This document shows, piece after piece, positions 30,335 to 39,873 of a DNA stretch of 40,367 nt. This DNA comes from Bacteroidaceae bacterium. GTDB lineage: Bacteria > Bacteroidota > Bacteroidia > Bacteroidales > Bacteroidaceae. Made by a program: the position numbers and the translations under genes. The notes beneath the pieces are model-generated. The model was not told the DNA's origin. It was given only the letters and a program-made list of their open reading frames with translations, and did no database searches. Location: NCBI GenBank assembly GCA_024697945.1, contig JAILRU010000095.1, forward strand, positions 1 to 40,367, written 5' to 3'. Position 1 is the first letter of the stretch; every line of letters begins with the position of its first letter.

Positions 30335-33007
30335 ATGAAAAGATTGTTGACAGTCCTGCTCTGCCTTCTTTCCCTGACAGGTATCGCACAAAACACAGAG
30401 TTTTTCACCCCAGTACATCAGAACGCGCTGCGACTTCCTGCCGTACCGCTCATCACCGTCGATCCGTACTTCTGCCTCTGGAGCAAGTACGACCATCTCT
30501 ACGACGGCAGTGTCACACACTGGAGCGGTGTGAAGAAGCCTCTCAACGGTGCTGTCTATGTGGACGGCCAGGCCTACCGCTTCATGGGTGAGAGCATGGA
30601 GAGCATCTATCCTCTGGCCGCCGAGAAGGCATGGACTGGTAAGTATGTCACCAGCAAGCCCTCTGGCTCTTGGTCGGATATTGACTACGACGACAGCAGT
30701 TGGAATGATGGCGAAGCCCCCTGGGGCGGCGGCGATGATGCCTACGAAAAGACAGTCAAGACCCCTTGGTCGGGCGGCAATGTCGATATATGGGTGCGTC
30801 GTAGCTTCGACCTTGAGGAAATAGAGGACGATGCCCTTTATTATATAATGTATAAGCACGACGATGTCTTCCAACTTTATGTCAACGGCACACAGGTTGT
30901 CAGCACGGGCGAGACATGGGATGTCTTTGGCAAGACCGTCCTCATCGACAAGAGTCTGCTTCAGATTGGCCGCAACGTCGTTTCCTGCCACTGCCACAAT
31001 ACCACCGGCGGCGCATACGTTGATATGGGCGTCTATCTCAGCGTACTGCAGGAAGCTAAGCAACAGTCCTGCACCGTGACGGCTACCAGCACCTACTACA
31101 CCTTCCAATGTGGTGGCATAGACCTTGACGTGGTCTTCACTACGCCGCAGATCATGAGCGACTTGACGCTCTTCTCCACGCCCATCTCCTATATATCCTA
31201 TCAGGCAAGGTCCAACGACGGCAATGAGCACGACGTACGCATCTACCTGCAGACCAGTGCCGAGATGGCCGTCCGCAACTCCAGTCAATCCACGGTAACA
31301 CGACGCAGGGTTGTAAACGACAACACTTATTTCTATGGTGGCAATCAGACACAAAATGCGCTGTCCCACACTAACGACCTCATCGACTGGGGTTATGTCT
31401 ATGTCTTCAGCGACCAAAAGGAGGGTCACAACCTAAGGCTTGGCGCACACGATACCATGCTGCGTGAGTTTGCATCCACAGGCACTGTCACCAGCCCTGT
31501 CATTACCAAGACAAGCCCAGGCGGCACCTACTACAGCATTGTCTATAACGATAGCCTCGGCATTGTGAACACCGCTGGCAAAAGCGCCTTCGCTATGTTC
31601 GGCTACGATGACACCTACTCCATAGAGTATCATAGCACCAAGCGCAAGGGATACTGGGCAAACAATGGCAAGAACACTATCATCAGCCGTTTCGAAGACC
31701 TCTACGAGAACTATGAGGACATCATGCAGCGCTGCCGCAACGTTGACAGGCAGATTTACAACGACGGCTATGCCGTAGGCGGCACCAAGTATGCCGAGAT
31801 TTTGGCAGGTGTCTATCGTCAGGTAAATGCCGCACACAAGCTCTTCACTGACACGAAGGGCAACCTCATGTTCATGAGCCGCGAGAACAACTCCGGCGGC
31901 TTCATCAATACACTCGACGTGACCTATCCTTCGCAGCCGCTCTACTGGATTTATTCTCCCGCACTTGCCAAGGCCATGATTACGCCTGTCTTCGAATACA
32001 GCGCAATGGGCAAGTGGAACTACGACTTCCCCAACCACGACCTCGGTCACTACCCCATCGCCAACGGCAACCACTACGGCAATCCGTCTGACGGCACCGG
32101 TAGCACGATGCCTGTGGAGCAAAGCGGCAACATGCTCACCCTCGCTGCCATCATTGCCACACAGGATGGTGACATCGAATACCTTCGCAAGTACCTGCCC
32201 TATATGACCAAGTGGGCCAACTATCTTGTCGAGAACGGCAAGGACCCAGCCAACCAGCTTTGCACAGACGACTTCATGGGTCACAGCGCACGCAACACGA
32301 ACCTGGCTGCCAAAGCCATCATGGGAGTGATGAGCTACAGTGAGATACTCCGCATGTTGGGCGATGACGAAGGGGCCGACGAGTACAAGGCCAAGGCCCA
32401 GGACATGATTACCTTCTGGAAGAAGAATGCCCTCAGCACTACAAACAGCAGACACTATCTGCTCAATTTCGGTGCTGACGGAGGAACATGGAGCACCAAG
32501 TACAACCTCGTCTGGGATAAGATATGGGGATGGGACCTCATGAAGGACGTCCGTAATGTAGAGATGTCCTACTACATGAACAAGCTGAAGACCTTCGGAC
32601 TGCCGCTCGACAGCCGTGGCGACCTTTGCAAAAGCGACTGGCAGATGTGGGTCATGGGCTTCGCAGACGTTGAGTCGCAGCGCACCAGACTCATCAACAC
32701 GCTCTGGAAGTATATCAACGAGACCAAGTCTCGCGTCCCTGTCAGCGACAACCACTATGCCAGTGGCGGCAACATGGCCATGTTCCAAGCCCGCAGCGTC
32801 GTGGGCGGTTACTGGATGCGTGTCTTCGTTGAGCAGTTCATTGACGCCAACCGAACAGGAATTGAGAGCCTCACCCCCACCCCCTCTCCGAGGAGAGGGG
32901 AGACATACGACCTCAGCGGACGCCAAATAGTAAATAGTAAATCGTCAAATAGTAAATTACCTCGTGGTATCTACATCAAGAACGGTAAGAAAATTTTTAA
33001 TAGATAA
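30335..33007 (+). CDS. GtaA-like DUF4964/DUF5127/DUF4965 secreted protein
   Basis: This 890-residue exported protein has a signal peptide (MKRLLTVLLCLLSLTGIAQ). The start LRLPAVPLITVDPYFCLWSKYDHLYDG is the typical DUF4964 entry to this family, named for fungal glutaminase A but common in Bacteroidetes glycan loci. An extra jelly-roll module of the galactose-binding or GH2-type, beginning near residue 92 and ending near 225 (KTPWSGGNVDIWVRRSF, DVFQLYVNGTQVV), interrupts the usual layout. DUF5127 and the DUF4965 helical core follow (PVFEYSAMGKWNYDFPNHDLGHYP, QSGNMLTLAAIIA). The C-terminal tail is TYDLSGRQIV then GIYIKNGKK. The linker before and inside the tail is encoded by a REP-like hairpin (32881-32900) and heptads. 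The GH31 gene follows 6 bp later, so both probably act on one glycan or peptide; the true reaction is unproven. Confidence 0.8.
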   Translation: MKRLLTVLLCLLSLTGIAQNTEFFTPVHQNALRLPAVPLITVDPYFCLWSKYDHLYDGSVTHWSGVKKPLNGAVYVDGQAYRFMGESMESIYPLAAEKAWTGKYVTSKPSGSWSDIDYDDSSWNDGEAPWGGGDDAYEKTVKTPWSGGNVDIWVRRSFDLEEIEDDALYYIMYKHDDVFQLYVNGTQVVSTGETWDVFGKTVLIDKSLLQIGRNVVSCHCHNTTGGAYVDMGVYLSVLQEAKQQSCTVTATSTYYTFQCGGIDLDVVFTTPQIMSDLTLFSTPISYISYQARSNDGNEHDVRIYLQTSAEMAVRNSSQSTVTRRRVVNDNTYFYGGNQTQNALSHTNDLIDWGYVYVFSDQKEGHNLRLGAHDTMLREFASTGTVTSPVITKTSPGGTYYSIVYNDSLGIVNTAGKSAFAMFGYDDTYSIEYHSTKRKGYWANNGKNTIISRFEDLYENYEDIMQRCRNVDRQIYNDGYAVGGTKYAEILAGVYRQVNAAHKLFTDTKGNLMFMSRENNSGGFINTLDVTYPSQPLYWIYSPALAKAMITPVFEYSAMGKWNYDFPNHDLGHYPIANGNHYGNPSDGTGSTMPVEQSGNMLTLAAIIATQDGDIEYLRKYLPYMTKWANYLVENGKDPANQLCTDDFMGHSARNTNLAAKAIMGVMSYSEILRMLGDDEGADEYKAKAQDMITFWKKNALSTTNSRHYLLNFGADGGTWSTKYNLVWDKIWGWDLMKDVRNVEMSYYMNKLKTFGLPLDSRGDLCKSDWQMWVMGFADVESQRTRLINTLWKYINETKSRVPVSDNHYASGGNMAMFQARSVVGGYWMRVFVEQFIDANRTGIESLTPTPSPRRGETYDLSGRQIVNSKSSNSKLPRGIYIKNGKKIFNR
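32881..32900. repeat. REP-like hairpin inside a coding sequence
   Basis: CCCCTCTCC (32881-32889) and GGAGAGGGG (32892-32900) form a perfect 9-bp stem with a GA centre. In frame it encodes part of TPTPSPRRGE, the linker between the catalytic region and tail of the 30335-33007 protein. Confidence 0.75.
32925..32957. repeat. In-gene heptad repeat (AAATAGT type)
   Basis: AAATAGT, AAATAGT, AAATCGT and an 8-bp CAAATAGT variant encode VNSKSSNSK within the C-terminal tail of the 30335-33007 protein. Confidence 0.75.
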
Positions 33008-33013
33008 TTCATC

Positions 33014-35983
33014 ATGGGAACTAACATGCGCGTGCTGGCTATAGGCCTGCTTATCTCTCTCTTCCCTTTTTCAGTACAGTCTGAGGAAGTATATCGCGAC
33101 AATACTGTTCGCTTCACGCTTATCGACGAGGGAACCATTCGTCTGGAATATGCTCCCGACGGCAAGTTCGTTGACAACAGGAGTTTCGTGGCTGTCATCC
33201 GCGAATACGGCAATGTGCCTCATAAAGCCTCAACAAACGGAGGAAAGGTGGTTATCACGACCAGTAAGTTTAAGCTCACCTACCGGAAAGATGGTGCACC
33301 GCTGAGTGCCAAGAACCTCACCATCAATTCTTCCAAGACGCTCGGGACATCATTTACTTGGACACCAGGCACAGAGCAGAAGGGCAACCTGAAGGGTACT
33401 TATCGTACATTGGATGGTTACGACGGCGACATGTATCAATATAGTAACCCAAAGCATCCCATGCCCCTTGAGGATGGCTTGCTCGCCACTGATGGTTGGA
33501 CACTCATCGACGACTCTAAGAGCTATCTCTTCGACGGTGCACAAGACTGGGACTGGGTAACAGAGCGCAAGAGTGCCGACGGTGCACAAGACTGGTACTT
33601 CATGGCATACGGTCACGACTACAAGGGTGCCTTGAAGAGCTTCACGAAGTTTGCCGGCAAAATGCCGCTGCCTCCGCGATACACTTTCGGCTACTGGTGG
33701 AGCCGCTATTGGACGTACAGCGACAAAGACCTGCGCGACCTCATCAGCAATTTCCATCGTCTTGATTTGCCGCTCGACGTGATTGTCATCGACATGGACT
33801 GGCATCCCAACACAGCGGAGAGCGGCGGTGGTTGGACAGGCTGGGACTGGAACGAAAGCATCTTCCCCGACTACAGGAAGTTTCTTGCCTACCTCGACGA
33901 GCAAGGCGTGAAGACAACCATGAACCTGCATCCTGCCGATGGTGTACGTCCTTATGAAAAGAAGTACAACGAGTTTATGCAGCGCTACGGCAAGAACGAC
34001 GGCAAGACCTACGAGTGGATGGGTAGCGACAAGAAATACGTGAAGGCACTCTTCGACACCTATCTGCATCAGTATGTCGAAGAGGGCGTTGACTTCTGGT
34101 GGCTCGACTGGCAGCAATGGGAGAAAGACCGTACCCTGAAAGATCTCGACAACGTTTTCTGGTGCAATTACATCTGGTTCTCGGACATGGAGAAGAACGG
34201 CACGAAGCGTCCTTTGCTCTACCATCGTTGGGGCGGCCTCGGCAACCATCGCTATCAAATAGGTTTCTCGGGCGACTCCTATGCCACATGGGAGAGTCTC
34301 CGTTTCCTACCCTACTTCAACAGCACCTCCTCCAATGTCCTCTATGGTTACTGGAGCCACGACATAGGCGGGCATCAGGTCAGGAGGTACGGCATGGGTG
34401 TTGACACAGAACTCTATACCCGTGCCATGCAGATGGGACAATACCTGCCCATTCTCCGTAGCCACAGCGCAAAAGACCCCAGCCTCGACAAGGAGCCCTG
34501 GGCATTCGACCAAGCAACTCAACGCCGACTCATGGCTGTCATCAACGGACGCTATGCCCTGGTACCTTATATATATACAATGGCCCGCACGGCGTATGAG
34601 ACAGGCATCTCGCTCTGCCGCCCTATGTACTACGACTATCCTGAAGCAAAAGAAGCCTATGAAGTGAAAGAGCAATACATGTTCGGCGACAAGATGCTTA
34701 TCGCACCTGTCACTACTGAAGTTAACAAGGAGAGCGGCATGGCTTCTGTGAAGGCTTGGCTACCCGAAGGACAATGGCTCGAACACGAGACCGGCACGAT
34801 GCTCAATGGCGGACAGAACGTGGAAAGGCTGTTCTCGATGGACGAGTATCCTGTCTATGTCAAGGCAGGCAGCATCCTCCCTTACTACGGCAAGGTCAAG
34901 AACGTGAGCGGTACGGAGCAGCCAGTCATCGTACGCATTTTCCCAGGAGGTGACAAAGATGAGTTCACGCTCTATGAGGACAATGGCGAAGACAAGAATT
35001 ACGTCAACGAATACGCCACCACGCCTCTTTCCTACTCTCGTGAGGGCGATAAGCTGACTGTCACCATCGGTTCTCGTAAAGGCAACTACAAAGACATGCC
35101 AGCACGCCGCGACTACACCCTTGCCCTTCCCTGTCAGAAGGCACCTGTCAGCGTCAATGTTGATGGCAAGAAGGTTAGCTTTGATTACGACGGCCTGAAC
35201 CTCGAGACAAGCATCGCTTTGGGCAGCATCGATTGCAACAAGGGCGCAACCATCGAAGTGACGTTCGCCTCTGCAGATTATGCTGTCACGAATGGCGAGA
35301 AAGGCCAATTCCACCGCATACAGAATGCTGTGAGGGACTACAAGCGGCACGATGCCAACATGGTCTATACCAAAGACTTCGGATTCCTCGAGGCAACACC
35401 CCTGCGTCTCTACTACCATCCAGGGCTGCAGGAAGAGACACTCAATCGTTTCCACGAACTCTACAAGAAGCTGCCTGTTGTGCTTGTCGAGCAGATGGGC
35501 AAGAACGACAATTTCGACCGCTTCCTGCGCCAAGTCGGCGAGGACGGCAATATGCTAAGCGAGATATCGCCTGAAGCTTTCAGTACCGCATCAGGCACAG
35601 GTTTTGACCTCCACTATTTCCCCAACAAGAAGCTCGAAGGCGACGCAAAGGCTACGGGTCACTTGGAGAAGCTTGACTTCTTCATCAGCGGCGTGCCCAC
35701 AGAAGGCATCCCCGCCGACTACTGGAGCATGACGGCAGAAAGCACCTTCACCGCACCCGAGACTGGCAACGTAATGTTCATCATGACAGGCGATGATGCC
35801 TATCGTCTTATCATCGACGGCAAAGAGCTTTTCAGCGACTGGGGCGATCATGCCGAAACGACACGCAATTCCACTATCCCCGTCGAAGCAGGCAAGAAAT
35901 ACAACGTCCGTATCGAATACTACGACAACGAATACAACGCCATCCTGCGAATGCAGACGTTGATGATTAAACAAGCCCCTTAA
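33014..35983 (+). CDS. GH31 alpha-glycosidase with C-terminal PA14 domain
   Basis: This 989-residue exported enzyme has a signal peptide (VLAIGLLISLFPFSVQS; ATG at 33014, or 33026). An N-terminal beta-sandwich leads to the GH31 barrel (FGYWWSRYWTYSDKDLRDLI, then LDVIVIDMDWH). The likely nucleophile is Asp365 in EGVDFWWLDWQQWEKD. The likely acid/base is Asp421 in QIGFSGDSYATWESL. A DUF5110-like segment (about 680-745) follows. A PA14 domain occupies about 860-985 (YWSMTAESTFTAPETGNVMF, GDDAYRLIIDG), probably binding glycan. The exact sugar specificity is unknown. A 19-bp direct repeat (33532-33550 and 33577-33595) encodes DGAQDW twice, 45 bp apart, suggesting a small in-frame duplication. It follows the GtaA-like gene by 6 bp. 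Confidence 0.9.
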   Translation: MGTNMRVLAIGLLISLFPFSVQSEEVYRDNTVRFTLIDEGTIRLEYAPDGKFVDNRSFVAVIREYGNVPHKASTNGGKVVITTSKFKLTYRKDGAPLSAKNLTINSSKTLGTSFTWTPGTEQKGNLKGTYRTLDGYDGDMYQYSNPKHPMPLEDGLLATDGWTLIDDSKSYLFDGAQDWDWVTERKSADGAQDWYFMAYGHDYKGALKSFTKFAGKMPLPPRYTFGYWWSRYWTYSDKDLRDLISNFHRLDLPLDVIVIDMDWHPNTAESGGGWTGWDWNESIFPDYRKFLAYLDEQGVKTTMNLHPADGVRPYEKKYNEFMQRYGKNDGKTYEWMGSDKKYVKALFDTYLHQYVEEGVDFWWLDWQQWEKDRTLKDLDNVFWCNYIWFSDMEKNGTKRPLLYHRWGGLGNHRYQIGFSGDSYATWESLRFLPYFNSTSSNVLYGYWSHDIGGHQVRRYGMGVDTELYTRAMQMGQYLPILRSHSAKDPSLDKEPWAFDQATQRRLMAVINGRYALVPYIYTMARTAYETGISLCRPMYYDYPEAKEAYEVKEQYMFGDKMLIAPVTTEVNKESGMASVKAWLPEGQWLEHETGTMLNGGQNVERLFSMDEYPVYVKAGSILPYYGKVKNVSGTEQPVIVRIFPGGDKDEFTLYEDNGEDKNYVNEYATTPLSYSREGDKLTVTIGSRKGNYKDMPARRDYTLALPCQKAPVSVNVDGKKVSFDYDGLNLETSIALGSIDCNKGATIEVTFASADYAVTNGEKGQFHRIQNAVRDYKRHDANMVYTKDFGFLEATPLRLYYHPGLQEETLNRFHELYKKLPVVLVEQMGKNDNFDRFLRQVGEDGNMLSEISPEAFSTASGTGFDLHYFPNKKLEGDAKATGHLEKLDFFISGVPTEGIPADYWSMTAESTFTAPETGNVMFIMTGDDAYRLIIDGKELFSDWGDHAETTRNSTIPVEAGKKYNVRIEYYDNEYNAILRMQTLMIKQAP

Positions 35984-35998
35984 CCCTATAAAGTCCTC

Positions 35999-38626
35999 AT
36001 GAAGAAGCGTTCATTCTTCCTTGCAGCTTTGCTGCTTCTTTTCGCCATTCCTGCAGGCTCCGTGCTGAAGGAGAAAGACCTGGCACGTACCCTGGGTGTA
36101 CTCAAGGCCGAATTGCAGACCAACTACGAGATGCAGCAGGCCTTCATGCAAAGCTATGAGCAACAGGGCATGCAGCAGCACAAGCAGTTGATTTGGTACA
36201 TGCACCAGTGCGAACAGATAGGCCTCATGCTCTATTCGCAGTCCACAGACAACACCTTCGACATGGCATACGCCTGCCAGCAGGCTGCCAATCTGAAGCG
36301 CGACTTGGACAACCGCAACAGCAAGATGCGGCAATACGACAAGATTATCGCCCGCATGAAGCAGGAGATTGAACGTACCGACTACCTCATACGCTCGCTC
36401 AAACGCATGCCGCCTGTCATTGATGCTGACAGCATCCTCAGCAGCAGCGACAGCATCCTCATCCAGGCCATCGACTCACTGGCAGGCAAGAAGGACTCCC
36501 TGCTCATTGCACGCGAATCGATGGACGAAGAATCCATCACCATCATGGAGGAGGAAAACGACGAGATTCCCGAAGAGGAAGAAGAAACGTTGGAACCGCT
36601 CTACCTATCCAGAAGGCAACAGAGGGACCGCAATGCCTGCCTGCTGTTTGCAGACACGATACGCTCCAACATGCAGCACTTCCTGGAAAACTTGGAAGCA
36701 GAGAATGCCTACTACCAGAGCGTGCGTGACAAAGTGCAGGAACTCGACGAATATGCACAGGGCCGCTACCGCCTGTTGCAGGAGAACATCTTCCGCAACG
36801 GCAGTTTCAACTACTTCAAGGTCCTTGCCAGCCTGCCCATGCAGATTATGATGGCGAAATCTACTATCGACATGAAGTACAAGCCCTTCGAGGGACACGA
36901 GCGCCTCTATTCTGAATGGCGCGGAGCTACAGTGCTCTTCATCAGCATCTTCCTCGTCTTCTACCTTGCCGTGGCACTTGGCATCAGCTACATCATCCTG
37001 CGCTGGCTGCTGCCTAAGAAGTGGCGCGGGCCGGACTTTAAGGAAAGAAGGTGGATGCTCAACAACGTAGTGGGCATCGCACTCTTCGCTGTCATTGTGA
37101 TGGTGGTGAGAACCATCGTTCAGCGTAACTTCATACAGATGGGCACAGGACTCATCATCAACATCGCCTGGCTGCTCGAAGCCATCTTCCTGAGTCTCTA
37201 TGTACGGCTCAAGAGCGAACAGATGCGCCATGCAGCCATCATCTACACGCCCCTGATGATCCTCGCTTTCATCGTCATCCTGTTCCGCATCGTACTCATT
37301 CCCAACTCGCTGGTCAACCTCATCTTCCCGCCTATTCTGCTTGTCTTTGCAATATGGCAGCTGTTCGTGACCAAGCGGCACAAGAAGTATCTGCCCATGC
37401 TGGACAAGGTTTATACACAAATCACCACCGCAGCTCTGGTTATCTCGTGTATCGCTGCATGGATCGGCTATACGCTGCTCTCTGTGCAGATTATGATATG
37501 GTGGACCTTCCAACTGGCAGCCATCATGACCATCACCTGCATCTACGACTTGACAAAGAAGTACGAGGCACGCTATCTGTTGAGCAGAATCAAACCTGAC
37601 GACTCAGAGATGGGCAAGCTTGAACTCCTGCGTCGCATGAAGAAAGGAGAATACATAGAGCAGACCTGGTTCTACGACTTCTTCTGCCGCACCGTAGTAC
37701 CTATTCTGGCTGTACTCTCTGTCTTAGTAAGTATTTACTGGGCAGCACAGGTGTTCGAGATGACAAGCCTCTGCCAGAAAATCTTCACACGCGACATCGT
37801 CAACCAAACGGGTATCATCCGCATCTCACTCTTCTGGGTGTGCATGGCAGCAGCACTCTTCTTCATCTTCCGTTATATCAACTATGCCATCCGCAGTTTC
37901 TATCTGCACTATCGCAAGCAGTATGCCGGCAGCAACGAGGCCATCAACAAGACGCTGGCACGCAACATCATCGGCATCATTTGCTGGGGACTCTACATCA
38001 TCATCGTGCTCATCATCTTCCGCGTACCGAAGGACGGTATCAGCATCGTGGGAGCTGGTCTCGCCACAGGTCTTGGCTTCGCCATGCAGAGCATCCTGGA
38101 GAACTTCTTCTACGGCATCAGCCTCATGACGGGACGCATCCATGTGGGTGACTACATCGAGTGCGACGGCATCGCAGGCAGGGTGGAGAGCATCACCTAC
38201 CAGAGCACACAGATCACCACTGTCGATGGTGGTGTCATTGCCTTCCTCAACAGTGCCCTGTTCAAGAAGAATTTCAAAAATATGACGCGCAACCATCGCT
38301 ACGAACTCATCAAGATACCCGTAGGCGTGGCATATGGTACTGATGTCGAACGGGTACGGCAGTTGCTCATCGAGGCCATCACACCAATCTGTCAGGAAGT
38401 GAACGACGACGGACAGCCTATCACCGATACCAACATCCCCGTCATTGTTGCCTTCAGCGACTTTGGTGACAGCAGCGTTGACCTCAAGGTGGGAGTTTGG
38501 ATGCTCGTCGAGGAGAAGTTCAGACTCACGGCCCGCATCAAGGAGGTCATCTATAATACCCTAAACAAGAACAGTATCGAAATCCCCTTCCCTCAGCGCG
38601 ATGTACATGTAATTCATAATTCATAA
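35999..38626 (+). CDS. Large MscS-family mechanosensitive channel
   Basis: This 875-residue protein releases solutes on osmotic downshock. An N-terminal signal sequence (FFLAALLLLFAIPAGSV) leads to a periplasmic coiled-coil domain of about 270 residues (ELQTNYEMQQAFMQSYEQQG, NSKMRQYDKIIARMKQEI). A Glu-rich stretch (EEENDEIPEEEEETLE) lies inside it. Many transmembrane helices follow. The MscS core near the end has SIVGAGLATGLGFAMQSILE, NFFYGISLMTGRIHVGDYI and the SITYQSTQITTVDGGVI beta domain. The C-terminus VIHNS and the stop lie in heptad repeats. The architecture resembles the large MscK/YjeP-type channels. It shares a transcript direction with the glycosidase genes, 15 bp after GH31; a functional link to them is not apparent. 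Confidence 0.9.
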   Translation: MKKRSFFLAALLLLFAIPAGSVLKEKDLARTLGVLKAELQTNYEMQQAFMQSYEQQGMQQHKQLIWYMHQCEQIGLMLYSQSTDNTFDMAYACQQAANLKRDLDNRNSKMRQYDKIIARMKQEIERTDYLIRSLKRMPPVIDADSILSSSDSILIQAIDSLAGKKDSLLIARESMDEESITIMEEENDEIPEEEEETLEPLYLSRRQQRDRNACLLFADTIRSNMQHFLENLEAENAYYQSVRDKVQELDEYAQGRYRLLQENIFRNGSFNYFKVLASLPMQIMMAKSTIDMKYKPFEGHERLYSEWRGATVLFISIFLVFYLAVALGISYIILRWLLPKKWRGPDFKERRWMLNNVVGIALFAVIVMVVRTIVQRNFIQMGTGLIINIAWLLEAIFLSLYVRLKSEQMRHAAIIYTPLMILAFIVILFRIVLIPNSLVNLIFPPILLVFAIWQLFVTKRHKKYLPMLDKVYTQITTAALVISCIAAWIGYTLLSVQIMIWWTFQLAAIMTITCIYDLTKKYEARYLLSRIKPDDSEMGKLELLRRMKKGEYIEQTWFYDFFCRTVVPILAVLSVLVSIYWAAQVFEMTSLCQKIFTRDIVNQTGIIRISLFWVCMAAALFFIFRYINYAIRSFYLHYRKQYAGSNEAINKTLARNIIGIICWGLYIIIVLIIFRVPKDGISIVGAGLATGLGFAMQSILENFFYGISLMTGRIHVGDYIECDGIAGRVESITYQSTQITTVDGGVIAFLNSALFKKNFKNMTRNHRYELIKIPVGVAYGTDVERVRQLLIEAITPICQEVNDDGQPITDTNIPVIVAFSDFGDSSVDLKVGVWMLVEEKFRLTARIKEVIYNTLNKNSIEIPFPQRDVHVIHNS

Positions 38627-38740
38627 TTCTCAATTCACAATTCATAATTAAGCTACGCTCTAATGCCATTATTTATCCTATCGTTGAAGTCCGGATAATT
38701 ATGAATTATGACTTGTGAATTGTGAATTAAGGTTTTTTCC
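38613..38740. repeat. Heptad inverted element after the MscS gene
   Basis: The left arm (AATTCAT, AATTCAT, AATTCTC, AATTCAC, AATTCAT) contains the last codons of the MscS gene and ends in CATAATTAAGCTACG (38643-38657). A core of about 45 bp follows, then the inverted right arm (GAATTAT, GACTTGT, GAATTGT, GAATTAA). The box CATAATTAAGCTACG is identical to that at 7900-7914. Confidence 0.8.
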
Positions 38741-38750
38741 TGCCCAAAAA

Positions 38751-38782
38751 TTTGGCAGATTGCGAAATAAATAGTAATATTG
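38751..38782 (+). promoter_or_regulatory. Promoter of the 38846-39652 gene
   Basis: TTTG (38751-38754), 20 nt, then TAATATTG (38775-38782) fits the Bacteroidetes -33/-7 pattern with one mismatch in the -7 box. It lies 63 bp upstream of the ATG. Confidence 0.65.
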
Positions 38783-38845
38783 CACAAGAAAACTAAGAAA
38801 AGACACTAAACCCTTAAACATTTAAACTCTTAAACTATAAATATT

Positions 38846-39652
38846 ATGAAGCATTTTACTCTTCTTTTGATGGCTGCGGCCACCATTTGTACCAATGCCT
38901 TTGCACAGAACAGGGCGAGAAACATCTATACCAGTACCACAACTCTCAACCTCGAGGTACTGCAGAATGAGGCTCAGCCCGTAGTACTCAACCGCACACT
39001 CTTCGCAGGCTACAACACCATCTGCCTGCCCATGAGCCTGAACGCAGAACAGCTCCAGGCTGCTGCCAAAGACGTACAGGTTGAACGTCTGGAAACCATC
39101 CGTCAGGAGGGCAGCACCCTGAACATGTACTTTCTGGATTGCACCAACGAGGGTATCGAGGCTGGTGTTCCCTACCTCATCTTCTCTCCCACTTTCCAGA
39201 CGCTGCATGCCAACACCCAGAATGCATCGGGCATCAGCACCGAGCTTCGGAGCGTTAGCAAGATGGATGACGCTGGTAACGCTGTGACCTTCGGCAGCTC
39301 TTGGGAGATGCTTAAGGTGGAAGGCCGTTACGGCATCCCCGCTCAGCAGGACTCCTATATCCTGGAGAGCATCCTGATCCGCACCGAGGGCGACAAGGCA
39401 TTCCTGCCCACACGTTGTGGCTTCACATGGGACCAGCAGTCCAACTCTGCTACGAATCTCGAGATTAAGCACGTTACCAGCCTCGAGGACATCGGCACAA
39501 GCATCGAGAAGCTCCAGGCTACCAATGCCACGGTTGACGTTTACAATGCCCAGGGAACCCTGGTTCTCTCGCAGACCAACATCAACGCTGCCAAGCAGTC
39601 CCTGCCCCAGGGCATCTACGTTGTCAAAGGACAAAAATTCGCAGTTAAATAA
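38846..39652 (+). CDS. Secreted protein with C-terminal sorting-like tail
   Basis: This 268-residue exported protein has a signal peptide (MKHFTLLLMAAATICTNAFA). The mature part is beta-rich with no recognised catalytic motif. A piece reading FAGYNTICLPMSLNAEQLQA resembles the cell-surface, Ig-like or lectin-like proteins common in Prevotella, but no family is claimed. The C-terminus (VDVYNAQGTLVLSQ, then LPQGIYVVKGQKFAVK) is a tail of the type used for surface export, related to but shorter than classical type IX tails. It has its own promoter and a strong terminator, so it is a single-gene unit. Confidence 0.8.
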   Translation: MKHFTLLLMAAATICTNAFAQNRARNIYTSTTTLNLEVLQNEAQPVVLNRTLFAGYNTICLPMSLNAEQLQAAAKDVQVERLETIRQEGSTLNMYFLDCTNEGIEAGVPYLIFSPTFQTLHANTQNASGISTELRSVSKMDDAGNAVTFGSSWEMLKVEGRYGIPAQQDSYILESILIRTEGDKAFLPTRCGFTWDQQSNSATNLEIKHVTSLEDIGTSIEKLQATNATVDVYNAQGTLVLSQTNINAAKQSLPQGIYVVKGQKFAVK

Positions 39653-39678
39653 AAAGTTGTTTTCATAATTTACACAGG

Positions 39679-39713
39679 GAGCTTCCTCTTTCACAGAGGG
39701 AGCTTCTTTTTTC
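39679..39713 (+). terminator. Rho-independent terminator after the 38846-39652 gene
   Basis: GGAGCTTCCTCT (39679-39690) pairs over 12 positions, with two G-U pairs, with AGAGGGAGCTTC (39696-39707). The loop is TTCAC, and six T residues follow (39708-39713). Confidence 0.85.
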
Positions 39714-39775
39714 CCGCCTCAAAGAACGAAGGCTTTTGTCCGTTTTTGTCATATTCCTGTCACCTTGTCACACTT

Positions 39776-39790
39776 TGGCACGGCCTTTGT
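39776..39790 (+). promoter_or_regulatory. Sigma-54-like promoter upstream of dnaK
   Basis: TGGCACG, 4 nt, then TTGT matches the -24/-12 sigma-54 pattern (TGGCACG-N4-TTGC) with one mismatch in the -12 GC. It lies about 96 bp upstream of the dnaK ATG. No activator binding site can be pointed to, and a standard sigma promoter is not excluded. Confidence 0.4.
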
Positions 39791-39804
39791 ATGATAAAGG
39801 CAGA

Positions 39805-39849
39805 CCTATGAGGCCCATTAAGTTCATCAAGCCTATTAAGCCCATAGGA
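39805..39849. repeat. Five-unit 9-bp array in the dnaK leader
   Basis: CCTATGAGG, CCCATTAAG, TTCATCAAG, CCTATTAAG and CCCATAGGA repeat in 9-bp register, with the outer units nearly inverted (CCTATG and CATAGG). It lies between the putative promoter and the dnaK ATG and would be in the 5' untranslated leader. Confidence 0.7.
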
Positions 39850-39873
39850 GAAAGAAAGAATAATAACAATTAA

